Positions 1 to 6,149 of a stretch of 14,822 nt of DNA are shown in pieces. Origin of the DNA: Planctomycetota bacterium. Lineage in GTDB: Bacteria; Planctomycetota; SZUA-567; H5-PLA8. Made by a program: the position numbers and the translations under genes. The notes beneath the pieces are model-generated. The model was not told the origin of the DNA. It saw only the letters and a program-made list of their open reading frames with translations, and searched no databases. How positions within the stretch are numbered: position 1 is the stretch's first letter; every line of letters begins with the position of its first letter. The DNA is taken from assembly GCA_025355035.1 (NCBI GenBank), contig JANXLS010000481.1:1-14822 (forward strand), written 5' to 3'.

Positions 1-621
1 CAGAGGGCGAAGAGCCCCTCCCGCCGGGGGCCGCGCGGCGCGGCGGCCATCAGCTCGACCAGGGTTTTCGAGACGGGCGAGAGGGCGGTCATCGAGGGAG
101 ATGTAATCGGCGATCGGTTCGGGCGCGAAAGCGGTGTGTCCGCCCATGATCACGATCGGATCGCGCATCGTCCGGTCTTCGGCTTTCAGCGGAATGCCGG
201 CGAGGTCGAGCATCGTCAGGATGTTGGTGAAGCCGCCTTCGTACGCGACGGAAAACGCGAGGACGTCGAAGTCGTGAATCGGCGTGAAGGTCTCAAGCGA
301 ATAAAGCGGAACCTGATGCTCGCGCATTCGTTTTTCCATGTCTGGCCACGGCGCGAAGACGCGTTCGCACAGGGTGTCGTCGCGCAGATTCCAACAGTGA
401 TACAGCACCTTCATGCCCAGCGACGACATGCCCATCGCGTACGTGTCCGGCATGCCGAAGGCAATCTTTGTCTTGACCAACGCGTGGTCTTTGACGATCT
501 GATTGAGTTCGCCGCCGGTGTATTGCGCGGGCATATCGACGTGCGGCAAGAGATGCGCGCCGACGTAGCGACGCAGCGCGTCGTTGCGAAGTTGGGAAGC
601 ATTGGCTGGCCGTGCGGACAT
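1..621 (-). CDS. Radical SAM protein with B12-binding-type N-terminus (TIGR03960-like), partial, with probable frameshift
   Basis: Only the N-terminal part is present; the gene runs off the left edge. Reading leftward from ATG at 621, the protein contains GGELNQIVKD, KIAFGMPDTYAMGMSSLGMK, ERVFAPWPDME, FDVLAFSVAYEGGFTN, ILTMLDLAGIPL and GGHTAFAPEPIADYI. These blocks match, from memory, the N-terminus of the TIGR03960 family (cobalamin-binding-like domain before a radical SAM core; reaction unknown). The Fe-S cysteine motif would lie outside the window. AGGAG ends eight bases before the ATG and fixes the start. After IADYI the family normally continues with an acidic Gly-rich block (about IGDGE), but here the frame becomes Arg/Pro/Gly-rich, while another frame reads VSKTLVELM, a plausible continuation. 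I infer a frame break at about 70-105, from mutation, contig-edge error or assembly. The gene lies 95 bp downstream of the gspF-like gene and has a candidate promoter of its own. Confidence 0.65.
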   Translation of the reverse strand, partial: MSARPANASQLRNDALRRYVGAHLLPHVDMPAQYTGGELNQIVKDHALVKTKIAFGMPDTYAMGMSSLGMKVLYHCWNLRDDTLCERVFAPWPDMEKRMREHQVPLYSLETFTPIHDFDVLAFSVAYEGGFTNILTMLDLAGIPLKAEDRTMRDPIVIMGGHTAFAPEPIADYISLDDRPLARLENPGRADGRRAARPPAGGALRPL

Positions 622-648
622 AAAGCGACTCTCCTGAATGATCGCTTC

Positions 649-657
649 ATCCTAGCA
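649..657 (-). promoter_or_regulatory. Candidate extended -10 promoter of the radical SAM gene
   Basis: On the minus strand the bases read TGCTAGGAT, which is a TGn extension followed by TAGGAT (four of six matches to TATAAT). It lies about 27 bases before the ATG at 621, with AGGAG between them. No convincing -35 box is present at the usual distance, as expected for an extended -10 type. It suggests the gene can be transcribed separately from the sigma/FecR/GspF group upstream. Confidence 0.35.
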
Positions 658-716
658 CAATTTTCGTCTAAATGACAGAGTTGCGTTGCGCAAAATGCGT
701 GGATTCCGTTCAGTGA

Positions 717-1799
717 TCAGTGCGACATATTCTGGATGATGACGACCAGCGGCATGAACAGGGCGATGACGATAAAGCCGACGGTGAGGCCCATCGCAAC
801 GATGAGGATCGGTTCGAGGAGACTCATCATCGCGCCGACTTGCGTATCGACATCATTGTCGTAAGTGTCCGCGACTTTCATGAGCATCGCGTCGAGTTCC
901 CCGGTTTCTTCGCCGACTTGAATCATGTTGACGACAAGGTCGTCGAAGACGCCGGAGTGGCGTAGCGGTTCGGCGATGGAGTCGCCTTCTTTGACGGAGT
1001 TCTGCACGGTCTGGATCGCGTTGGCGAGAACTTGATTGACGGTCGCGAGTTTGATGATTGCGAAGGCGTCGAGGATCGGGACGCCAGACGAGACCAATGT
1101 TCCGAGCGTTCGACAGAAGCGGCTGATGGCGGATTTTGTCAGGATGACTCCGAAGATCGGGATCTTCAATTTTATGGCGTCGATGATCAACCCGCCGCGC
1201 GGCGTTTTATTGATGAGTTTGTAGGCGATTGAAATGGCGACGGGCGCGAAGACGAACAGGTACCAATAGGTGGACATCGCGGTCGCAATTGCCATTAAGA
1301 TTTTAGTGGCGACGGGCAGTTCGCCGACGCCCATTTCGTCGAACATTTCTTTGAATTTTGGGATGATGAAAATCATGATGAACGAGAGGATGCAGGAGGC
1401 AATGAAGACGACGGCGGCGGGATAGACGAGCGCGCCGACGATCCTCTGTTGAAGGCGTTGGGCCTTCTCTCGGTAGTCGGCGAGACGCTCGAGGATTTCG
1501 TCCAACACGCCGCCGCTCTCACCCGCGCGGATCATGTTGACGAAGAGTTTGTCGAAGATGTTGGGATGACGCGACAGTGCTTCGGAGAGCGATGCGCCGC
1601 CTTCGACGTCGGTCTTGACGTCGGCGATGGCGAACTTCAACGTTCCCGATTTGAGACCGGAGTGGAGTATGTCCATGCTGCGGACAATGGGCAGGCCGGC
1701 GTCGAGGAGCGTGGCGAATTGGCGAGTGAACGCGGTCAGCTGCGAAGGCTTCACGCGTCTTCCAAAAGACAACGACGCTCCGGGCATTTTTTTCTGCAT
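717..1799 (-). CDS. GspF/PilC-family inner-membrane protein (type II secretion / type IV pilus assembly platform)
   Basis: This 360-residue protein has the two tandem T2SSF domains of the GspF/PilC platform proteins. The first is about residues 19-142 (starts FTRQFATLLDAGLPI, contains MIRAGESGGVLDEILERLADY). The second is about 220-345 (FCRTLGTLVSSGVPILDAF, then MIQVGEETGELDAMLMKVAD). Hydrophobic segments are at about 122-148, 170-193 and 325-352. In the family these proteins sit in the inner membrane and link the assembly ATPase to the pseudopilin machinery. It is somewhat short (usually about 400), lacking part of the N-terminal extension. No ATPase (GspE/PilB) or pseudopilin gene lies nearby, so it is an orphan here. 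It starts 38 bp after the FecR-like gene on the same strand, probably in one transcript with it and the sigma factor. AGAGGG lies about nine bases before the ATG. Confidence 0.9.
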   Translation of the reverse strand: MQKKMPGASLSFGRRVKPSQLTAFTRQFATLLDAGLPIVRSMDILHSGLKSGTLKFAIADVKTDVEGGASLSEALSRHPNIFDKLFVNMIRAGESGGVLDEILERLADYREKAQRLQQRIVGALVYPAAVVFIASCILSFIMIFIIPKFKEMFDEMGVGELPVATKILMAIATAMSTYWYLFVFAPVAISIAYKLINKTPRGGLIIDAIKLKIPIFGVILTKSAISRFCRTLGTLVSSGVPILDAFAIIKLATVNQVLANAIQTVQNSVKEGDSIAEPLRHSGVFDDLVVNMIQVGEETGELDAMLMKVADTYDNDVDTQVGAMMSLLEPILIVAMGLTVGFIVIALFMPLVVIIQNMSH

Positions 1800-1837
1800 G
1801 ATGGGACCCTCTGGGTGTGGTGGTGGAAGGGAAAACG

Positions 1838-2698
1838 TCAGTTCGGTGGGGCGTTGGGCTCTGTAATTTTGCGGACACGCAGCGGTTCGGTGTCGTTCAC
1901 GACGATGGTTTCTCCGGCCGACACATCAGCGCTGGATTCGTCCAGATAGCGGACGATGTGAATCTTGCCTTCGGTTACGGTCAAGTGGGTCGCAGTCGCG
2001 TTTGCGTCCAAACTGAATTGCGTCCCAACGATGGTGGCTTCGGCGTGTGGCGTGCAGACGATCATCGGCTGCCCATCGGGTTGGTGGGCGATGGACGCGG
2101 AGAGAACTCCGTTTTGAATGCTGACGCGTTTGCCCACGCGCGCTCGATTGATGTTGGGGCGACCTTCCGGACGCTCAAGCCGCAACGCTCCGCCCGCGGC
2201 TTGGACACTCATATCCAGCACGGTTCCATCGAAGAATGAAACAACAGCGCGACCGGGGCCGTCGAATTCGAGCGACGTTTTTTCGCTGATGAGTTCGCGC
2301 TCTTTGGCGATCTGCCGGGAGACGCCGTTGCGATCGACGAACAGGACCGGGCCCTGAATTTTTTCGATGCGAGCGGTGAAGACGACGAGCGCCGGATCGG
2401 TGTGCATGAAACGCGAAAAGCCGAATGCGGCGAGGCATACAGCGGCTGCAATCGCGCCCCAGCGCAGCCATGTGGATTGACGCTGCGGCGAGGGTCGTTG
2501 CGTCGTCCGCGCGACGGATTCCTCGCGGCGGATTTCGCGGCCTTTGAGTTCCTCGCGCAGCGCTTGATGGAGGGCCGCGTAGCGGACAAAGTCGCGCGCG
2601 TGTTCGGGATCGCTGGCGAGCCACGCGCGGAATTCTGCTGCGTCTTCGGGCGTCGTGTCGTCGTCGAAATAGGCGGCGAAGCGTTCGTGTGGGGTCAT
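1838..2698 (-). CDS. FecR-like membrane protein, putative regulator of the adjacent ECF sigma factor
   Basis: This protein has 286 residues. The N-terminal cytoplasmic part (about 1-60, MTPHERFAAYFDDDTTPEDA) resembles the sigma-binding region of FecR-type proteins and has no zinc-finger cysteines. One transmembrane helix is at about 77-96 (WLRWGAIAAAVCLAAFGF). The rest should be outside the inner membrane and ends in a FecR-type block at about 214-262 (CTPHAEATIVGTQFSLD, LTVTEGKIHIV, VSAGE). I chose the ATG at 2698 over the one at 2740 because it overlaps the sigma stop codon as ATGA, a classic translational-coupling arrangement; the longer form would run 42 bp into the sigma gene. In this family the protein holds or activates its partner sigma factor in response to an envelope signal. 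Which of the two applies here, and the signal, are not visible. Confidence 0.85.
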   Translation of the reverse strand: MTPHERFAAYFDDDTTPEDAAEFRAWLASDPEHARDFVRYAALHQALREELKGREIRREESVARTTQRPSPQRQSTWLRWGAIAAAVCLAAFGFSRFMHTDPALVVFTARIEKIQGPVLFVDRNGVSRQIAKERELISEKTSLEFDGPGRAVVSFFDGTVLDMSVQAAGGALRLERPEGRPNINRARVGKRVSIQNGVLSASIAHQPDGQPMIVCTPHAEATIVGTQFSLDANATATHLTVTEGKIHIVRYLDESSADVSAGETIVVNDTEPLRVRKITEPNAPPN

Positions 2699-3216
2699 GC
2701 TTCGATCCTCCGCGCGGAGGCGAGTTGCTTTTGGATGCAATCGAAAAGCGTCTGGCGCGTACGCGTGAGCATCACTCGAACGGCTCCGGGATTCATGCCC
2801 ATTTCGGCGGCGATGGCCTGGGGTTTTATTGCTCGATCATAACGGAGTTTCAAAAGCGTCAGCGCGCGACCTTTGATTGTTTGCAGACACTCGCGCAGGG
2901 CGGCCTTGCTGCGTTCGATTTCGGGCGAGAGTTCTTCGTGGGCCAACGCGAGCGTTTCGAGATGTTGCGGATCGGCGGCGAGGAGATCGTGCGGCGCCCT
3001 TTTCGCTTCGAGCACTTTCAGGCGCGCGATGCCGAGCGCCCAGCCAGTGAAGGAACGTGACGGATCGTATTCGCTGAAGCGTTTGAGCAGCACGACAGCG
3101 ACATCCTGCAGCAGGTCTTCTGCGGAATTGAAATCGCGAACGACTGCGCCGATGAAACTGGAGACCACCGGCTGCGCGCGCGTCCATTCGCGTGTGAAAC
3201 GTTCTGAATCGTTCAT
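2695..3216 (-). CDS. ECF-type RNA polymerase sigma-70 factor (Rhodopirellula/Verrucomicrobium family)
   Basis: This is a 173-residue sigma factor with region 2 at about 10-85 (SAEDLLQDVAVVLLKRF, FTGWALGIARLKVLEAKR) and region 4 at about 115-165 (LTLLKLRYDRAIKPQAIAAE, GMNPGAVRVMLTRTRQTLFD, a helix-turn-helix). The length and the FTGWALGIAR style fit the sigma factors described from Rhodopirellula and Verrucomicrobium (TIGR02989, from memory). It should direct RNA polymerase to a small regulon, often including its own operon. The start at 3216 is supported by GGGAG eight bases upstream and by the family-typical start (MNDSERFTREW). A longer in-frame start at 3336 would read through the intergenic repeat and is rejected. 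Its stop overlaps the FecR-like start by four bases, and the GspF gene follows. Confidence 0.9.
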   Translation of the reverse strand: MNDSERFTREWTRAQPVVSSFIGAVVRDFNSAEDLLQDVAVVLLKRFSEYDPSRSFTGWALGIARLKVLEAKRAPHDLLAADPQHLETLALAHEELSPEIERSKAALRECLQTIKGRALTLLKLRYDRAIKPQAIAAEMGMNPGAVRVMLTRTRQTLFDCIQKQLASARRIEA

Positions 3217-3305
3217 GGCAGCTCCCTTCTTCTGTAATGACTTGAGTCGAAGTGAACGATCGTTACAGGAAAAATGGTAGTCGAAAAGTATTTTTATTGC
3301 CCCGC

Positions 3306-3380
3306 GCACAGCTAAAGTCTCGCGCTTTCCCGTCACCCCGCGAGCGCAAACGGCGGCGGGCTCGCTTTGCTCGCTGAGGG
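3306..3380 (+). repeat. Dispersed intergenic repeat, copy R1 (internally deleted)
   Basis: R1 carries the left arm (GCTTTCCCGTCACCCCGCGA) followed by GCGCAAACGGCGGCGGG and the tail CTCGCTTTGCTCGC. The right-arm GGAGAGGGGAA segment seen in other copies is missing, so this copy cannot form the usual stem. The flank GCACAGCT before the left arm is shared with R3, so the unit is longer than the hairpin alone. It sits between the sigma gene and the end of the glycosyltransferase-TPR gene. Confidence 0.7.
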
Positions 3381-3416
3381 TATGAGCGTGCGCATTTTTG
3401 AACGCGGGGGTCTGAA

Positions 3417-5477
3417 TTATTTTGGGTTGCGACAGGGCTGTTTTGCTTTGAAAAGGGCCAGGTGCGATTGGACGTTTTTGTATAGGGGATCGGCGGGCTG
3501 CAGGAGCTTCAGCGCGCTTTCAGCGGTTGCTATGGCTGGGTCGAATTGTCCGGCTTCGGCGTACGCTGCGGCGAGGGTGTCGAGGAAGAAGGGTTGGTGA
3601 TTTTGCGTGAGCGCGCAGACGCGTTCGGCGAGTGCGACAGCTTGCTTTCCGTTGCGCAGTTTTTCGTTCAACGACATCGCTTGAATCCGAGCGAGTGCGT
3701 TGGCGACGGCGAGTCGGTCCGGGTTTTCTTGCAACGATTTCTTGTAGCTCTCGAAGGCGTCGGTTTCTTTTCCGGCGAGTTCGAGCGCGGTGCCGCGATT
3801 CAACATCGCGTTTTCACTTTCGGGCTGCAACTTCAACGCGTAGTTGAATTCGAAAATGGCGTCGTCATAACGTCCGGCCGAAGCCAGTGCGCTGCCGAGA
3901 TCGAGATGGACGGCGGGAATATCCTGGGCTCGTTTGAGCACGTTCGCGACGCGTTGAATTTGGTCGTTGCCCTTGTCGCGGAAGATCCAGCCTTCGCACA
4001 ATGCCACCCATGAGAAGACGTTCAGGGGTTTGAGTTCGACGGCGGTTCGGAATTCGGTTATGGCACCGTTCACGTCTTTTTGAGCTGCGAGAACGGTGCC
4101 TTTCATGTGATGAATCTCGGCTGAATTCGGGCGAAGTTCGACGGCTTTGTTGATGAAGCGGAGCGCCTGCGCGTTGTCGCCTTTCTTCAATGCGTCCATC
4201 GCGATCATGGAATACGCACGCGGATTTTCGGGGCGCTTGGCGATCACGTCGTTCAACATGCCGAGGTAGTCGGCGTAGTCGGTATTCCGGGCGATGGTTG
4301 CGGCCCCGAGCGCGAGGCCGATCAGCACGCAGAGGGCGACGGTGGCTTTCAGCGCTAATGCGTTCATGCTTTTTTTGAGAACTGAGAAGACGCCGAAGAC
4401 GAACGCAACGGAGACGGCGGCCAGTGCCAGATACATGCGATGTTCGACCAAGGCATCGGCGATGGGCATGATGCTGGAGGTCGGCGCGAGCGTCAAAAAG
4501 AACCAGGCGCCGCAGAATCCCAACGCGGTGTTTTTGCTCAACTGCCAGACGGTTGTGCCGAGCAATCCCATCACGAGTACCCCGAAGGGGAGGATCCGAG
4601 ACCAGTCTCGTTCGATCTTCCAGGCGTAATCGAGGCACAGACCGGCCGGCCAAAAGGCGAGACGCAGGTATTGAACGATGACGACGGCCTGTGTTTTGGC
4701 ATAGTCGATGGGTCCGATTTTGTCCATCCCGAAGCCGGCCGCGCTGACCGTCGGGAGCAACGTTAAGAGAATAGCAACGATCACCCATGATGCGCACAGG
4801 CCGGCATACAATACCGGTGCGCGTTTCAGCGCTGATTTGAACGTTCCGGAAATGAAACAACGGTCGTAGAACAGAACGACGATCGGCAAGACGACGATGA
4901 CTTGTTTGCATCCGGCTCCGAGCACGGCCGCGACGATGGCGACGAGATGCCACTGTGTTTTTGATTCGGAATCGGAGCCGCGAATGGCGCAATAGACTGC
5001 GAGGATAAAGAACATTCCCATCATGGATTCGGCGCGCTGAGCGATGTAGGTCACGGATTCGGTTTGGAGCGGGTGGATCCCCCAGATCAGTGCGACTGAA
5101 AAGGCGAGCGGCGTGGCAGAGGATCCGAATGGATGGCGCCATTTTTCGGAGAGCAGCGAACGGCGGACAATGCCGAAGAGCAGCAGCGTGCCGAACAGAT
5201 GGACGGCGACATTGACGCCGTGAAGAGCGCCGGGTTTGGTTCCGAAGAGAGCAAAATCGAGGGCGAACGTAAACGCGACAACGGGGCGCGCGACATTTTC
5301 GGGATCCAGGAGCAGACGCCCCGGCGACGCGAGCGAGCGGATGGATTCGTTTTTTTCGATGCTGCGGACGTCATCGAAGTGAAAGACGCCGTTGAAACTG
5401 TTCGCATACGCCGCGAGGACGCAGACCGAAAGTGCCAGGGCCCAGATCGAATGGCGGGAAGAGAGGGAGTTGGTCAT
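3417..5477 (-). CDS. Multi-spanning GT-C-like glycosyltransferase fused to C-terminal TPR repeats
   Basis: The N-terminal two thirds (about 1-400 of 686) has roughly nine or ten hydrophobic segments and hallmarks of the bacterial TMTC/O-mannosyltransferase-like family. These are an early acidic pair in NSFNGVFHFDDVRSI (D35-D36), the block HPLQTESVTYIAQRAESM at about 135, and PTSSIMPIADALVEHRMYL at about 332-350. The C-terminal part (about 415-675) has several TPR-like helices (AYSMIAMDALKKGDNAQALR, VHLDLGSALASAGRYDDAI, ENAMLNRGTALELAGKETDA). By family analogy it would move sugar from a lipid-phosphate donor at the membrane, with TPRs binding a partner or substrate; the substrate is unknown. 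Starts at 5642 and 5516 are also in frame. I prefer 5477 because the first helix follows at once and the longest form runs into the divergent gene. No clear ribosome-binding site precedes 5477. The start is uncertain, the family call fairly secure. Confidence 0.85.
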   Translation of the reverse strand: MTNSLSSRHSIWALALSVCVLAAYANSFNGVFHFDDVRSIEKNESIRSLASPGRLLLDPENVARPVVAFTFALDFALFGTKPGALHGVNVAVHLFGTLLLFGIVRRSLLSEKWRHPFGSSATPLAFSVALIWGIHPLQTESVTYIAQRAESMMGMFFILAVYCAIRGSDSESKTQWHLVAIVAAVLGAGCKQVIVVLPIVVLFYDRCFISGTFKSALKRAPVLYAGLCASWVIVAILLTLLPTVSAAGFGMDKIGPIDYAKTQAVVIVQYLRLAFWPAGLCLDYAWKIERDWSRILPFGVLVMGLLGTTVWQLSKNTALGFCGAWFFLTLAPTSSIMPIADALVEHRMYLALAAVSVAFVFGVFSVLKKSMNALALKATVALCVLIGLALGAATIARNTDYADYLGMLNDVIAKRPENPRAYSMIAMDALKKGDNAQALRFINKAVELRPNSAEIHHMKGTVLAAQKDVNGAITEFRTAVELKPLNVFSWVALCEGWIFRDKGNDQIQRVANVLKRAQDIPAVHLDLGSALASAGRYDDAIFEFNYALKLQPESENAMLNRGTALELAGKETDAFESYKKSLQENPDRLAVANALARIQAMSLNEKLRNGKQAVALAERVCALTQNHQPFFLDTLAAAYAEAGQFDPAIATAESALKLLQPADPLYKNVQSHLALFKAKQPCRNPK

Positions 5478-5483
5478 GGGTGG

Positions 5484-5511
5484 ATTATCGGCACTCCGCG
5501 CGTTTGGCAAA
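5484..5511 (-). promoter_or_regulatory. Weak candidate promoter immediately before the glycosyltransferase-TPR gene
   Basis: On the minus strand GATAAT occupies 5489-5484 (five of six to consensus), with a poor TTTGCC sixteen bases upstream. Transcription starting about seven bases after the -10 would begin on or next to the ATG at 5477, which would make the message leaderless. This agrees with the lack of a ribosome-binding site, but the -35 box is weak. Confidence 0.3.
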
Positions 5512-5543
5512 ATCATTTTCCGCGGTTCATGATCGTTGGGCCA

Positions 5544-5572
5544 TTGACCGTGTTCAATATTCACTGTAGTGT
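5544..5572 (+). promoter_or_regulatory. Candidate sigma-70-type promoter of the cyclic-nucleotide-binding gene
   Basis: TTGACC at 5544-5549 and TAGTGT at 5567-5572 are separated by 17 bases. The -35 box is near consensus, the -10 box poor. Initiation near 5579 leaves a leader of about 40 bases containing GAGGGA before the ATG at 5620. The position also argues against the alternative GTG start at 5569, which lies inside the -10 box. Confidence 0.45.
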
Positions 5573-5619
5573 ATCCGTTGAGGTTGCAATCGAAACACCC
5601 ACTCCACGAGGGATTTGCC

Positions 5620-6027
5620 ATGTCCCAGCATCGAACCAGCATTTACTTTCTGAAATACGATGACAACTTCAAGAGCTACAAAGCGGGCGAAGTGATTTTT
5701 CGGGAGAATGATCCGGGGATGTTCTTGTATGTCGTGAAGACTGGGAAAGTCGAATTGCGTCGTGAAAGCGTGTTGCTCGAAATAGTCGAGACGGGTCAAA
5801 TCTTTGGCGAAATGGCGCTGATTGAACACAACACGCGCAGCGCGACGGCGCTCGCAAACACGGACTGTCAGGTCGTGCCGGTGGATGAAGAGAAATTTAT
5901 GTACATGGTGGGCAAGACGCCGTATTTTGCGCTGGATGTGATGCGGATGATGGCGAAGCGACTGCGCCACGCGACGGAAGAGATTTCGCAGCACTCGGGA
6001 ACCGGTAGCGAAGGGGCCGTAAAATAA
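5620..6027 (+). CDS. Cyclic nucleotide-binding-domain protein without DNA-binding domain
   Basis: This 135-residue protein is essentially one cNMP-binding beta-roll. Residues 21-48 (KAGEVIFRENDPGMFLYVVK, then GKVELR) form the first strands. The phosphate-binding cassette is at about 63-75 (FGEMALIEHNTRSA), with the Glu (E64) and Arg (R73) that contact the cyclic nucleotide in CRP. A helical end at 105-122 follows. The helix-turn-helix of Crp/Fnr regulators is absent, so it is unlikely to bind DNA alone; by analogy it may sense a nucleotide and act on a protein partner. GAGGGA six bases upstream supports ATG 5620. It is transcribed divergently from the glycosyltransferase-TPR gene and converges on the anti-sigma gene, with a repeat copy filling the convergent gap. 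Confidence 0.88.
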   Translation: MSQHRTSIYFLKYDDNFKSYKAGEVIFRENDPGMFLYVVKTGKVELRRESVLLEIVETGQIFGEMALIEHNTRSATALANTDCQVVPVDEEKFMYMVGKTPYFALDVMRMMAKRLRHATEEISQHSGTGSEGAVK

Positions 6028-6094
6028 TAAACGGCAGAAAGGCTTGCGACTTTTCCGGGGGATTGTACTGCTGACTCGAGCGCAACTTTGGCCG

Positions 6095-6145
6095 CGCGCT
6101 TTCCCCTCACCCCGCGAGCGCAAACAGGAGAGGGGGAACGGCGGG
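6095..6145 (+). repeat. Dispersed intergenic repeat, copy R2, in a convergent gap
   Basis: This is a compact copy: left arm GCTTTCCCCTCACCCCGCGA, a short GCGCAAAC centre, then right arm AGGAGAGGGGGAACGGCG. CCCCTC can pair with GAGGGG to form a hairpin. It ends five bases before the anti-sigma stop codon and about 70 bases after the stop of the cyclic-nucleotide-binding gene, so its hairpin could end transcripts from both sides. That role is inference. Confidence 0.8.
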
Positions 6146-6149
6146 GCGG

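Noticed and set aside
136..675. A 179-codon plus-strand open frame near the left edge
   Set aside because: It is the antisense of the radical SAM gene, whose family motifs are clear on the minus strand; the product is His/Arg/Val-rich and matches nothing.
3217..3336. Longer start of the first sigma factor giving 40 extra residues
   Set aside because: It reads through the leader and part of repeat R1, while GGGAG before the ATG at 3216 and family length support the shorter form.
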